NCBI RefSeq assembly: GCF_932294415.1
Contig: NC_065541.1
Coordinates: forward strand, 56,274,290 to 56,338,289
Direction: 5' to 3'
Source: Quercus robur
Taxonomy: Eukaryota; Streptophyta; Magnoliopsida; Fagales; Fagaceae
DNA: 64,000 nucleotides
Under the pieces are notes generated by a model. It was not told where the DNA came from and ran no database searches. It saw only the letters and a list, made by a program, of their open reading frames with translations. Position numbers and translations under genes: made by a program. Position 1 is the first letter of the stretch. Every line of letters starts with the position of its first letter. Shown here one piece after another: positions 11,164-21,667 of the stretch.

Positions 11164-13369
11164 TCCTAAGAGTTTATAGGGAAATTTAATAGAGAAATTC
11201 TTAAAATTATATACATAAATTGGATTTTGCTGTGTCATCAATATTTTAAAATTTTTGACTATCAGTATTTTTATTTCTATTTAACTTATTGATAATGTGA
11301 TCAGAAAATCTAATATACTTGTTTCAAAATGAATAAATAGGATTTTAAGATTTTCACCATCCAATTATTATAAAAACTTTAAATTGTCAATACAAAGAAA
11401 AATATTTTTTTTAAAAATTGAATCCAAAAAAAAAAATACTAATATCATTGACTACATGACAATGACAAGAATTTATAATAGAATCACCATAATTACGTAA
11501 TTTTCTAGTTATAATAGAATTTCTATAATTAGAATTTATAGGAATAATTCCACTCAGGTAGAGCTACTGCAACATTATTAGTCTAATGGCATCTATTTTC
11601 ACGATTACATTTTTTTATTTTTTATCTGTTTTTGATTACATAGTTAATGAAAATAAAAGTGATATTAATAGTAAATTTATGCGAAAGTGGTTTCTCATTT
11701 CTGGCAACCTATCACTTCAATAAAGTATGAAGAAAAATAGGGGTGGTCCAAAGTTGTTCGTGCAAAGGGCTTATTGCATCGAAAACATCCGCTAGCTGAT
11801 TTACCGCTTTCACAAAATGACCCAGCTCATTATGTTGTAAAAGCAACCACACGCCTTTTTAGACTTTTTTTTTTTTTTTTTTTTTTTGACAAAGCCTTTT
11901 TAGACTTTGAAGTCCCAGGCTTATCGGAGATTTTCATTTTCACATCTGGGACCAGCTCTACCATGTTTTTCAATTTATTTTATTTTATTTTATTGCGTCA
12001 TTTTTGAAAAGTCTGCATCTTTCACAAAAGATTTTCATCCCAATAAGTGCCGTTCAGGTATAGACTTGCAATAAAATTGTTAATTCCTGCTCTTCTTTTT
12101 ATTTTTTAATTTTTTTAAACAGTTTATTTATTTTATAAATAGGTGTACTTTCAGTAACTTTATGTAAACGAATTTTTAAATTTTTATTTTTTAATTACAA
12201 TTGCAATTTTACTCAACTTAATTTTTTAAGCCAAATAAACCAATATATTTAAGATATTTCCAACAAAGGAGGCAAAGTAATTTTTTCGACCCCCTCTTTT
12301 ACCTTCTCTCTTTATCTTCTTTCTCTGTTATCAGTTGCTTATGTTCTAATGCCCTTAATGTCTCTTTCTTTAACCTCTCACTTTAAAACTTGGCAATGAG
12401 CACACGATCTAGCTACATGACACACATGATGGGAAATAAGGTATGGTCAACCACCAATTGTTGTGGTGCTCATTGTCAAAGACTCGTTTTAGGCTAACCG
12501 TGAACGTAAGCATAAGGGTGCCAACTTCTACCCCTTGCGAGGCCCAGGCCAATTACTTATTACTCTCGCAAGCCACCCCTTCGCTTTTGTGCTTATATAT
12601 GCCCCCTTCTAGCCCTCTGTCTTGCGAGGGAAGATCGAATTAGGAAATTCCAATTTTTCTAGTATTATAATTATTATATTCAATTGATTTTGACGTTAAA
12701 TATGTCGATGAATTTGAGGTTTAGGCATCTCTAACACAACAGATAAATCATTTTTCTTCAATCTTTAGCGGATACCAAATTCTTGTTCAAACTAAGTAAC
12801 TCTCAAAAAGAAAGTATATATGAACACAAATTTTATGCTACAATTCTTACCATAATCCGAATATGTTCACTTGTAAATGGTAGAGAAAAAATTTTGAATT
12901 CAAATGAAAGTAATAATTCACCCATCATGATGCAAATGTTATTAAATTGTGGTCCTAGAAGAATTGAGGGCGAAAATGAGTAGAAATTTGGCTCAATTTC
13001 ATACTAGTCTAAACCAATACTACGTATTCTTGGCTACTCTATTTGGAACGTATCGCAACTGACAATTTTGTTCGTGATACTCCTAGGCTATACCAAATGA
13101 CAATTGACCACTCCTGTAATGATGTAAAACATGAAGAGACAGCTTTGCATGCAAGAACAAATCTGGAAATAAAAAATAAATAAAAGAATAATGAAAATCC
13201 TACAATATTTGCACTTAGACCCATTTTGCTATATTACATATAAAGAACATTATAGCTTCTTTTGAATACAACTCATTTTATTGAAAACTGAAAATATTAT
13301 AGTACGTATAAAAAATTACTATTCATATGTAATGAACAGTGTACCAGTGCTGATTTCCTCTGGAATTAA
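11164..13369. other. Intergenic, no gene recognised
   Basis: AT-rich sequence with homopolymer T at about 11869-11887 and a slightly more balanced patch at 12440-12640. The short frames have no family resemblance. Confidence 0.5.
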
Positions 13370-13595
13370 GGGTCCGTTTGGATTGAACTTATTGTTGCTG
13401 AAACTAAAAACTAAAAATACTGTAGCAAAATAATTTTTAAATGTGTGAATAGTATCGTGGGACCCATTTTTAATATTTTTTATGAATAAAGTGACTGTGG
13501 GTCTGATGAACAGTACTACTACAATATATAAACAGTACTGCTACAGTAATGCTACAGTGTTAATTGTCCTGCCTTTCTGCAAAACGCATGAAATG

Positions 13596-13643
<48 letters not shown>

Positions 13644-13687
13644 GAAACGCGGACGCGCAACATTCAGCTGAATCCAAACCGCACCTC
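13370..13687. mobile_element. MITE with GGTCCGTTTGGATT ends and long poly(A)
   Basis: The left end (GGTCCGTTTGGATT) and the inverse complement of the right end (GGTGCGGTTTGGATTCAG) form imperfect inverted repeats of a type common in plant hAT MITEs. Inside are repeated CTACAGTA motifs and 45 consecutive A at 13596-13640. No clear target-site duplication was found. Confidence 0.55.
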
Positions 13688-13696
13688 TTTTTTTTT

Positions 13697-13728
<32 letters not shown>

Positions 13729-14038
13729 TTTGAGAATACCCTCTTGAATAAACTTGTTCACGCGAAGCGAACCTTTCCATGCAAAGACAGATTTGAAATA
13801 AAACAAGAAACAAAAATCTAAAAGAAAAATAATTAAAATCGATCCTACCATGTTGAAGTATATATCACCTACTTTAATTTGCATCGCAGATAAATACAAT
13901 GTTTACACTTAAAACATACGCATCCTCATAAATAAATAAAAAAATAAAATAAAACATACGCATCCATTATTCCCTCTTGAAATAAACCAAGTCATTCCAT
14001 CTCTTTCTTCTAATATGTGATATCTTTTATAGTTGAAG
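13688..14038. other. 3' flank of first transporter gene
   Basis: A T-rich tract at 13688-13731 is followed by AT-rich sequence. It probably holds the 3' UTR and poly(A) signals of the minus-strand transporter gene, for example AATAAA-like strings complementary to TTTATT near 13960. Confidence 0.4.
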
Positions 14039-15823
14039 TCAACGTCTTTGGCCATTATTTGTGTCCTGCGATCCAATGCTGTTTCCGGCGATAGACATCT
14101 CCTTCTCGGCCGCCCGCGCCTCCTCCCGGAACTTCTTGTAAATGTCACTCTTATAGAACTTCTTAGTCCTAAGAACCAAAATAAGGGAAACAAGCGAGCC
14201 AAACAATGTCACAGCAGTAATTATAATGAAAGACAATTTGAAGCACTCAACCCCAATACAATTCAAAGCCTCCCCAGCCTTTCTTATGCTTCCTGCGGCA
14301 GCCAGTTGCTTTCTAGCTTCCTTATCATATAAATGTCCAGTGACCTTCACATTGAGTACATATAGTCCAATGGGGCTAGCCACTGACCCAAAATTGTACA
14401 AAGTGGAGTAGTACTTTAATCCAAAAATTTCAGAAATTATTGCGAAAACTAATGGCCATTGTGCACCAAAAGAAAACCCGATAATTATCGATGCAACATA
14501 GAGACCACCGGGAGGATTAAACGCGATTAGAAGGTGACCAACACATGCTAATAGGAGCACTAGAGTCAGCATGAGAGGTCGAGGGAACTTGTATTTTTTC
14601 AATAGAATTTCAGAGACCAAACCAGCGACCACACGTCCAAGATAGTTCCATACACTCACAAGAGACACAAAGGTGCTAATACTTCGAGCTGGGTATCCAA
14701 GCGCAGTTCCCATTTGTCCCAAATTGTCTATTGCTGTCAAAGTGCCTCCAACGCCACAAATTGCTGAGAAGAACAGTATTAACATGTCGATGCTGAAGAG
14801 TGCTTGTAGTATGGTATAGTCCTCCCCTCTCTCCGGTGGCTTAAACACGTTTTTCCAACATGAAACATGCTTTTCTGTGTCCTGTACTTCAGTGATCAAA
14901 TTGGCTTTGGCAAGAGTTGATTCTGGAAGAGATGGTGTAGTTCCCGTGCTGGACTTCTCGGTGTCAATCATTGAAAAATTCTTGCTCTTTGAAATATAAT
15001 TCTCTTCCATGATAACCACAGCAAGTGGGAGAAAGAGCAAGATTAACACTGCAGCTGCACTACCACTATACTCACTTTTCGTGAATGTAACCTTTTGTTG
15101 CACTATGATCATGATCATTAGAAACCCAGCTAGGCCAAGTGATATATAAAGGAAATTATAAAAAACTTGGAGCTCGTTCTTCTGCCGATTGACCTTCATG
15201 ATCCTTATAGTTCGTAGAAAAAGGAAAGATATAGCAGCTGGAAGCCAAGCTATAAGCAAAATCAAAGACTTTGAGTCATTACCATAGATAGCATGATATA
15301 GTTGTGTGACTATAGCACCACTTAGTCCCACATAACCCTTCAAAAGCCCTAACACAACCCCACGGCTTTCGGGGAAGTTTTTCACGCTGGTTACAAGTGC
15401 TCCAGTGTTAGAAAAAGCAGTTGAATTTGCCCCAAGACAGATGTACAAGCTCATCATCCATACATGGGGCTTGGCCATTCTTTCAGTCACGGCTAGCCAT
15501 ATCATTATGTACCCAAAAAAGTTTAAGACTGCACCAATTGATAAAACGAACCATGTTGGTGTGACCTCGGCAATGAGGCCAGAGAGGACTCCAACGTTGG
15601 TGCCAACGTCTTTAAAGAAGCTGATCAAATTGAGAGTACTTTGGTCATAGCCGAGCACTGATTTGAGCACGTTAGAATATAGGCCAAACGCGTAGGGTGT
15701 GCCTGCGGTGGACATGATTAGCAATGACGCGAACACCATGAACCATGACCCTGTGAGTAATTGAATGATAAAGGACTTCTTGCTAGCCAAACCACCACCA
15801 CCTTTGGGTTTAGCACCCTCCAT
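14039..15823 (-). CDS. NFD4/nodulin-like MFS transporter, paralogue 1
   Basis: An uninterrupted 594-residue frame. The start is the ATG at 15823 ([11 protein letters not shown]); an in-frame GTG three codons upstream is not a plausible plant start. The N-terminal half is a Nodulin-like domain (about residues 18-255) with GYDQSTLNL at 58-66, [14 protein letters not shown] and [13 protein letters not shown] hydrophilic loop follows (about 275-335). The C-terminal half is MFS-like ([43 protein letters not shown]). About 12 membrane segments are expected. Closest known relatives by motif are Arabidopsis At2g39210 (PIC30, implicated in picloram uptake) and At2g28120; the native substrate is unknown. 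It is about 70% identical by eye to the paralogue at 25245-27062. Several first-helix residues differ from that copy (TGSW for TGRW, GTPYAFG for GATYMFG). Confidence 0.95.
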   Translation of the reverse strand: MEGAKPKGGGGLASKKSFIIQLLTGSWFMVFASLLIMSTAGTPYAFGLYSNVLKSVLGYDQSTLNLISFFKDVGTNVGVLSGLIAEVTPTWFVLSIGAVLNFFGYIMIWLAVTERMAKPHVWMMSLYICLGANSTAFSNTGALVTSVKNFPESRGVVLGLLKGYVGLSGAIVTQLYHAIYGNDSKSLILLIAWLPAAISFLFLRTIRIMKVNRQKNELQVFYNFLYISLGLAGFLMIMIIVQQKVTFTKSEYSGSAAAVLILLFLPLAVVIMEENYISKSKNFSMIDTEKSSTGTTPSLPESTLAKANLITEVQDTEKHVSCWKNVFKPPERGEDYTILQALFSIDMLILFFSAICGVGGTLTAIDNLGQMGTALGYPARSISTFVSLVSVWNYLGRVVAGLVSEILLKKYKFPRPLMLTLVLLLACVGHLLIAFNPPGGLYVASIIIGFSFGAQWPLVFAIISEIFGLKYYSTLYNFGSVASPIGLYVLNVKVTGHLYDKEARKQLAAAGSIRKAGEALNCIGVECFKLSFIIITAVTLFGSLVSLILVLRTKKFYKSDIYKKFREEARAAEKEMSIAGNSIGSQDTNNGQRR

Positions 15824-15929
15824 TTCTTTCACTCTTTAAGTTGTAACAATACTCTTACACAGTCACAATTTTTTTTTCTTTGGATAAGTCTCTCACAAGT
15901 TTGTAATGGTGTAAGAAGAAACAAGTAGT

Positions 15930-15940
15930 GTATATATAGA
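15930..15940 (-). promoter_or_regulatory. TATA box of transporter paralogue 1
   Basis: CTATATATACAC on the minus strand, about 107-117 bases upstream of the ATG. It implies a leader of roughly 80 bases. A GA-rich tract (plus strand 15957-16003, repeated GTGAGA) lies just upstream of the TATA box. Confidence 0.6.
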
Positions 15941-15956
15941 AATGAATTTGTAGGTG

Positions 15957-15957
15957 T

Positions 15958-15994
<37 letters not shown>

Positions 15995-16003
15995 GGAGAA
16001 GGA
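15957..16003. repeat. (GTGAGA)n promoter tract
   Basis: Seven or more GTGAGA/GTGAGG units upstream of the TATA box. The second transporter gene has a similar (GA)n tract at 27209-27222 in the same relative place, so the tract predates the duplication or was kept by function. Confidence 0.6.
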
Positions 16004-16020
16004 CAAGAATAGGGCGGACA

Positions 16021-16704
16021 TTTTTAAAATGATAACTTTGGGTTGAATATAATAGTTTGCTGTTCTTCTCAACTTGTCTTTTTTTAATGATAAATTATTT
16101 ATTTGTAATTTTGTGTACGTATTTGTATGTGTTTTTCTAGGACTATTGACTTATCTTCTTCTTATCTGAGCTTCAATTTCAAGAGGCTTAGGGTGTAGAA
16201 TCTTTCAAGTGAAGTCAACATGCGAAGCTGGATTGATAAGAAGCTGAGGGTGATAACTGGTGAAATTTTGACTATATATATATTTGTTTAGATGAATGAA
16301 TATTGAATTGATTAAGTAACCAGTACACCAATACTTGCAAAGAATTCGAGATATATAAGCTAGTATTAGATTAAAATATAAATATAATTTTTTAGTCTAT
16401 CATGTCCACCAACGCAACAACCCATCAGGGTCATATCTCTTAGAAGAGAGTATGATTCAACGAAGTTTAGATCATAGAAATCTTACGTGACCTCTTCTCG
16501 GGTCTTAACTCTCTATTTGGTCCTTTTTTTTAATCAAATAACGATTGAACTTACCTGCGACTTGCATTCTACAATGGTTAGGCATTGACGCAAAGTTAAG
16601 ATACCCATTAATTAGATAAACACGGATTTATTAACTTTTAAGAGATTACACACTTGATCAAATTGCCTCAATCTATCCACTACTTTACTTATTTTTCAAT
16701 TAAG
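16021..16704. other. Upstream region of transporter 1, otherwise intergenic
   Basis: AT-rich DNA. No coding frame or recognisable element is seen. Confidence 0.45.
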
Positions 16705-17100
16705 CTCTTATTAATTTTTAGTGGAGGGACATAAGGACAATTTATGCGCTTAACAATTAAGCTCTCATTAATTTTTAGCGGAGGGACATAAGGAGCGATT
16801 TATGGCTTAACCTATGTGATTCACATGTAGTTTATTTATTCCATGTCAATCCATGATGGCTTAGAAAACTACTTTAATACCATCGCGCATCATAGGTGTA
16901 ATAGTCATTTTATAAGTACAAAATTTTCATCAATTTTTAGTGGAGGGACATAAGGAGCAATTTATGCACTTAACCTATGTGATTCACACATGTAGTTTAT
17001 TTATTTCATGTCAATCCATGATAGCTTAGAAAACTACCACAATACCATCGTGCATTCTTGGTATGATGGTCACTCCACAAGTACAAAGTTCTTGTGGGGT
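16705..17100. repeat. Tandem duplication around TTTTTAGTGGAGGGACATAA
   Basis: The motif AATTTTTAGTGGAGGGACAT begins three successive units near 16718, 16770 and 16932. The last two are about 165 bp each and share CCTATGTGATTCACA and CATGTCAATCCATGAT. Divergence is modest, so the duplication is not very recent. Confidence 0.75.
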
Positions 17101-17213
17101 GTATGGAGGGGCAAGGGTCAATATTCAAGTCCCTAGAAAGGAGCGTCATACATATATGCACTTAGAATAGGTTAGAATAGAATTTTTATCTTGTATAAAA
17201 AAAAAAATGCCTC

Positions 17214-17777
17214 AAATCGTAAGCCTCTTCATGCATGGTACTTCACTAGTTGCTAGGATAAAACTATTATTTGTCACGTTTAAGTCATATAAGTCGTATA
17301 TACTTAAATTATGTTAAAATAAAATTTCTATCTCATATATCCAAAAAAAACAAAATACCCCTAAGCCTCTTCATGCATGGTACTTCTTCGCCAGCTGCTA
17401 GGATGAATCTATTATTTGCCACGCCTGTGTCATATAAGTAAGTGGAGTAGTATAAGTAATACAGTTAATCTAACATCATATCATCAATTACCAAAAAAAA
17501 AATTATTATTTATTTATTATGTTATTGAAATGATATTAATCACATTCATTACCATATTTATTTGTAAGTTTTTTATAATAAAATTGGTAATATATTTAAC
17601 ATTTTTTATTAGCAAAATATCACCAAATTTTATTTTAGATTATGAAAATCAAGAACAAAATCCTATTTATACAGGTGAAAATAATTTCCATCAAGAATAA
17701 AAATATGAAAAGAAAAAGACATAAGCTGAGGTCGATATTTATAAAATTATTAGAAATTTATGAAATATTAAAATTTT
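17214..17777. repeat. Tandem repeat, units before the LTR insertion
   Basis: A partial copy at 17214-17300 and a longer one at 17362-17440 share AAGCCTCTTCATGCATGGTA and GCTAGGAT. From 17410 a 368-bp unit starts TTATTTGCCACGCCTGTGTC and contains GAAATGATATTAATCACATT and AAGCTGAGGTCGATATT. It repeats at 17778, where it is split by the LTR element and resumes at 23937. Confidence 0.8.
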
Positions 17778-17864
17778 ATTATTTGCCACGTCTGAGTCAT
17801 ATAAGTAAGTGGAATAGTATAGGTAATATAGTTAATCTATCATTGTGTCATCAATTACAAAATA

Positions 17865-17909
<45 letters not shown>
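17778..17909. repeat. Second tandem unit, left fragment
   Basis: TTATTTGCCACGTCTGAGTC opens a second copy of the 368-bp unit. It ends in an (ATT)n microsatellite (about 17866-17909) into which the LTR element inserted. The unit continues at 23937-24225. Confidence 0.8.
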
Positions 17910-17910
<1 letters not shown>

Positions 17911-18029
17911 GTGGGGCCCGATAGTTTATAGGCCAGGCCCACTTGCTCGTGGGGAGCCCGCAAGCCCAGGTTGAAAAAAGTTATGGCCCAAGCTTAAAAG
18001 TATAAGACCGAGGATGGCCCAGATATGCA

Positions 18030-18053
18030 GCCGAGGACGGTTTAGTCCTCGGC
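18030..18053 (+). promoter_or_regulatory. LTR hairpin 1 (GTCCTCGG stem)
   Basis: GCCGAGGAC and GTCCTCGGC form a perfect 9-bp stem with a 6-base loop. In the 3' LTR one base of the stem has changed (GTCGAGGAC). It lies upstream of the LTR TATA box, so it would be in the U3 region of the 3' transcript end. Confidence 0.65.
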
Positions 18054-18260
18054 AAGCCTAAAGCTCCCTTGACAAAAGGGGTAAAAGAGAGCTATAAGAA
18101 CAAATCCGTAAGAAGATCTAAAATATCTCAGGGAAGTTGTCCTTAATACCCTTCACTGATAAGACTTTACACCTAACAGAACCTAATTTTTAGGCTTTAT
18201 TAACCATCCCCAACAATTCTGGGATTAGATTGACGGGACAAATACCAGTCCTGGAAAAGT

Positions 18261-18308
18261 TGACCCTACACGTGGACGAAGGACAACAAACGTAGGCTAG
18301 TATAAAAG
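18261..18308 (+). promoter_or_regulatory. LTR promoter: W-box, G-box, TATA
   Basis: TTGACC (W-box core) at 18261, CACGTG (G-box) at 18270-18275 and TATAAAAG at 18301-18308 are spaced as in a plant stress-responsive promoter. All are kept in the 3' LTR (CACGTG at 23532-23537, TATAAAAA at 23564). Function is inferred. Confidence 0.6.
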
Positions 18309-18427
18309 GAAAGGTAAACTAATTAGGAGGAGGACCCCATCTCACTTCCTGGAAAAAACTCCAGGGATGAGAATGTCCGGATAATATATGTACACCACCA
18401 CGAAAAACCCACCGCCGGGTAACCGGA

Positions 18428-18465
18428 AATAAAACATTAGTGCTCCTCGGACCTGATCCGAGGAG
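18428..18465 (+). promoter_or_regulatory. LTR poly(A) signal and hairpin 2
   Basis: AATAAA (18428-18433) is followed ten bases later by a perfect 9-bp stem, CTCCTCGGA/TCCGAGGAG, with loop CCTGA (18443-18465). The 3' LTR has the same structure intact at 23706-23728. It probably marks the R region and 3' end formation. Confidence 0.6.
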
Positions 18466-18675
18466 TCCAATCCCTCAAGTTATAAAGCTGTGGGGCTTGG
18501 ATATCCAGGCTGAAGCCTTTTCCTATCTGAGTTCCTTAAAATCCGGTTTGGACCAACACCCTGTGATCAAACGCTAGCCTCTCAAGCCCACTCTCTACGA
18601 ATTTTATTGTGAGGGATCCTTCACGCGCGAGCCCAACGTCATTGTTGGGCCGTTTGAGAATCGTGTCCCTACAAT

Positions 18676-18692
18676 TGGCGCCGTCTGTGGGG
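18676..18692 (+). other. Primer-binding site
   Basis: TGGCGCCGTCTGTGGGG begins two bases after the 5' LTR. The first nine bases match the 3' end complement of plant tRNA-Asp as I recall it; the rest does not, so the primer tRNA is uncertain. Such a site is common in Ty3-type plant elements. Confidence 0.75.
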
Positions 18693-18940
18693 AGGCTTGC
18701 GCGTTGGCACGGGTGGCGCATGAGTCAGCTCTCTAGCAAGCAGAGATTCGCGAGTTTTTCCCATCTCCGGCGACGTGCAGTTGTTGCTCTGACATAAGCT
18801 TCTGCTAGGGGCTACGCCTTGCACTGCTAACGGCGCGGGCAGCTCTAGGGGCTACCGGCCTCAAGCCAACTCTCCCCTCCCTGGCCTAGGGGTTAACCTT
18901 CGAAAAATAAATAAGTATAGAGAAAAAATTACTTAAAAAG
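18693..18940 (+). other. Leader of LTR element
   Basis: GC-richer leader between the PBS and the first tandem array. No gag-like frame is present. Confidence 0.5.
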
Positions 18941-19346
18941 ATATCTTACAAGTTTTGGACAGAACCAAGGCCTTGTATGGTCCTCGGACCCAAGCCTATG
19001 GGGAAACCAAGTACAAAAAAAGATATCTTACAAGTTTTGGACAGAACCAAGGCCTTGTATGGTCCTCGGACCCAAGCCTATGGGGAAACCAAGTACAAAA
19101 AAGATATCTTACAAGTTTTGGACAGAACCAAGGCCTTGTATGGTCCTCGGACCCAAGCCTATGGGGAAACCAAGTACAAAAAAGATATCTTACAAGTTTT
19201 GGACAGAACCAAGGCCCTGTATGGTCCTCGGACCCAAGCCTATGGGGAAACCAAGTACACAAAATAAAAACCATAAGTTTTGGACGGAACCTAGGCCTTG
19301 CATGGTCCTCGGACTCAAGCCCATGGGGAAACCAAGTACACAAAAG
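18941..19346 (+). repeat. Tandem array 1, five units of about 81 bp
   Basis: Units start TTGGACAGAACC at 18955, 19037, 19118, 19199 and 19280. Each carries GGTCCTCGGACCCAAGCC and GGGGAAACCAAGTAC; a spacer with AAAAAGATATCTTACAAG separates the first four. The first four are nearly identical and the fifth is diverged. Open frames through the array are by-products of the repeat: all reading frames stay open for a while. Confidence 0.95.
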
Positions 19347-20600
19347 CACAATCGAAGTTCCCTACTTCCCAGTCGATTGCTCGGATGGATTATGTAGAGA
19401 TTCAGCCTTGGACGGTATTCACGCGCTTATCACAGAATATTCAACTGTTACCCCGGTTAGTTTCCTAAGTTTGACTTACTATGAATTATCGGAATAATGC
19501 CTGGTAGTATGGGTAGATTAGAGTTAGTTAGATTATGTTTCAAGGTATCTTGCTCTAAATATTCTCGAAGAAACACACACATGGAGCACACCCATTCACA
19601 AAGTAGTGTTGCCAAAAGATCAGTACTCAAAACATGTAAATAAATTTCTATTTTTACTAAAACAAAGAAATAGTACAGCGTACAATGAAAAGCTGGAATC
19701 AGCCTATGTTAAAGCTAACCACTTAATCAAAAGGAAAGATACAAGAAAATAAAACAAAGCTGAGGAAGTGGATCAGAGGAGAGGTTGGCTACTGCTCCAA
19801 GACCTTGTCCTTCCTCAATGCTTTTACGTGCCCATAACTCAGGCAGCAAAAGAAACCCAACTTGAGCCTCACACTGCTGAAGGAAAGGTGCAGGGAGCCG
19901 GAAGTTAAGGGGCTTTCTCTAAATATTTGCCTGCCACAAGGCAGAGGCACTGATGGCGGAGAATCTTTCTTCTGACACGCCAAGATTCTGGTATGAACAG
20001 AACCTGCTTCGGATTTTGACTAAAAGGGGGAGAAACACCCTTTCCCCCCGGTCGAGATGGAGTATTCCCCTGAACTTATGCTTCATGTGCCCATACCTTA
20101 CTATTTTGAGTCTCATGAGGACACGACGCTTCTGTGGCGGAGAGAGTTCTTCCTTCCCAACCTTCGCCTCAAACATGTTATGTTAAGGGAGGACAACACT
20201 GGATATAGGAGTTGTGATTTGGGAGGAAACTGAAGGAGCTGTGTGTATATAAAGCAACTCTCTCTCCCTCCTATTTATTTGAAAAGACAAGGTGGTGGCA
20301 GTCAACTCACGCAGCGTCCCAAGGAACGCTACAGACAAAATGGCTCTGGCCCAACTTCCAACGTCAACTGCAACCACAAGATTAAAGGAGCCTCGTAAAG
20401 GCGCACCTCGAACACTGGGACATCAAAAAGTACCGCGTGGCCAAAGACTGCATAAATACCTCTCAATTCGTGGGCCTAGTGAATTCGCGGCCCAGGCCCG
20501 TTCTGCATAAGGGTCCAGGGACTATGGCCCACGCCGAGGAATAGCCGCTGCCGAGGGCAACCTCCTGCTCTGCGCCTCGTGATATACCTGAAGAAAAGGA
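19347..20600 (+). other. Internal module 1 of LTR element
   Basis: Non-coding. It shares landmarks in the same order with module 2 (21668-23172): CTGCTTCGGATTTTG, a run around CTAAAAGG..GGGAGA, a TATA-like string (TATATAAAG at 20248), and GCCTCGTAAAGG. The two modules are clearly related but much diverged. Confidence 0.6.
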
Positions 20601-20615
20601 GAAATTGAACTCAAA

Positions 20616-21667
20616 AAGTTTTGGACAGAACCAAGGCATTGCATGGTCCTCGGACTCAAGCCTATGGGGAAACCAAGTACTTTAAAAAGTTTTGGACAGA
20701 ACCAAGGCATTGCATGGTCCTCGGACTCAAGCCTATGGGGAAACCAAGTACTCTAAAAAGTTTTGGACAGAATCAAGGCATTGCATGGTCCTCGGACTCA
20801 AGCCTATGGGGAAACCAAGCACTCTAAAAAGTTTTGGACAGAACCAAGGCATTGCATGGTCCTCGGACTCAAGCCTATGGGGAAACCAAGTACTCTAAAA
20901 AGTTTTGGACAGAACCAAGGCATTGCATGGTCCTCGGACTCAAGCCTATGGGGAAACCAAGTACTCTAAAAAGTTTTGGACAGAACCAAGGCATTGCATG
21001 GTCCTCGGACTCAAGCCTATGGGGAAACCAAGTACTCTAAAAAGTTTTGGACAGAACCAAGGCATTGCATGGTCCTCGGACTCAAGCCTATGGGGAAACC
21101 AAGTACTCAAAAAAAGTTTTGGACAGAACCAAGGCATTGCATGGTCCTCGGACTCAAGCCTATGGGGAAACCAAGCACTCTAAAAAGTTTTGGACAGAAC
21201 CAAGGCATTGCATGGTCCTCGGACTCAAGCCTATGGGGAAACCAAGCACTCTAAAAAGTTTTGGACAGAGCCAAGGCATTGCATGGTCCTCGGACTCAAG
21301 CCTATGGGGAAACCAAGTACTCTAAAAAGTTTTGGACAGAACCAAGGCATTGCATGGTCCTCGGACTCAAGCCTATGGGGAAACCAAGTACTCAAAAAAA
21401 GTTTTGGACAGAACCAAGGCATTGCATGGTCCTCGGACTCAAGCCTATGGGGAAACCAAGTACTCTAAAATGTTTTGGACAGAACCAAGGCATTGCATGG
21501 TCCTCGGACTCAAGCCTATGGGGAAACCAAGCACTCTAAAAAGTTTTGGACTGAACCAAGGCATTGCATGGTCCTCGGACTCAAGCCTATGGGGAAACTA
21601 AGCACTCTAAAAAGTTTTGGACAGAACCAAGGCATTGCATGGTCCTCGGACTCAAGCCTATGGGGAC
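20616..21667 (+). repeat. Tandem array 2, fifteen units of 71 bp
   Basis: Units start TTGGACAGAACC at 20621, 20692, 20763, 20834, 20905, 20976, 21047, 21119, 21190, 21261, 21332, 21404, 21475, 21546 and 21617. They are almost identical; two are one base longer through an extra A. Each holds GGTCCTCGGACTCAAGCC, and units are joined by ACTCTAAAAAGTT. The core of about 60 bp is shared with array 1. The 71-base period rotates the reading frame, so the frames seen are not genes. Confidence 0.97.

Larger units (their letters stand above)
17910..18673 (+). repeat. 5' LTR
   Basis: It starts TGTGGGGCCC and ends TCCCTACA. It carries TTGACC (18261), CACGTG (18270-18275), TATAAAAG (18301-18308), AATAAA (18428-18433) and two GTCCTCGG/CTCGGA hairpins (18030-18053 and 18443-18465). 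Confidence 0.95.

Noticed and set aside
13482..13899. Lys- and Phe-rich frames
   Set aside because: They come from long poly(A) and poly(T) runs next to a MITE.
14033..15650. Plus-strand frames opposite transporter 1
   Set aside because: Antisense shadows of a conserved membrane-protein gene; the same occurs at 25266-27147 opposite transporter 2.
18676..18692. Assigning the PBS firmly to tRNA-Asp
   Set aside because: Only the first nine bases fit; the remainder differs from the tRNA-Asp complement as I recall it.
18955..19497. Open frame of about 180 codons in array 1
   Set aside because: It is produced by tandem units of 81-82 bases with few stops; all three frames and the opposite strand are similarly open, and there is no domain.
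18941..21667. Possible CRISPR array
   Set aside because: Units are contiguous, 71-82 bases, without unique spacers, and the DNA is plant nuclear.
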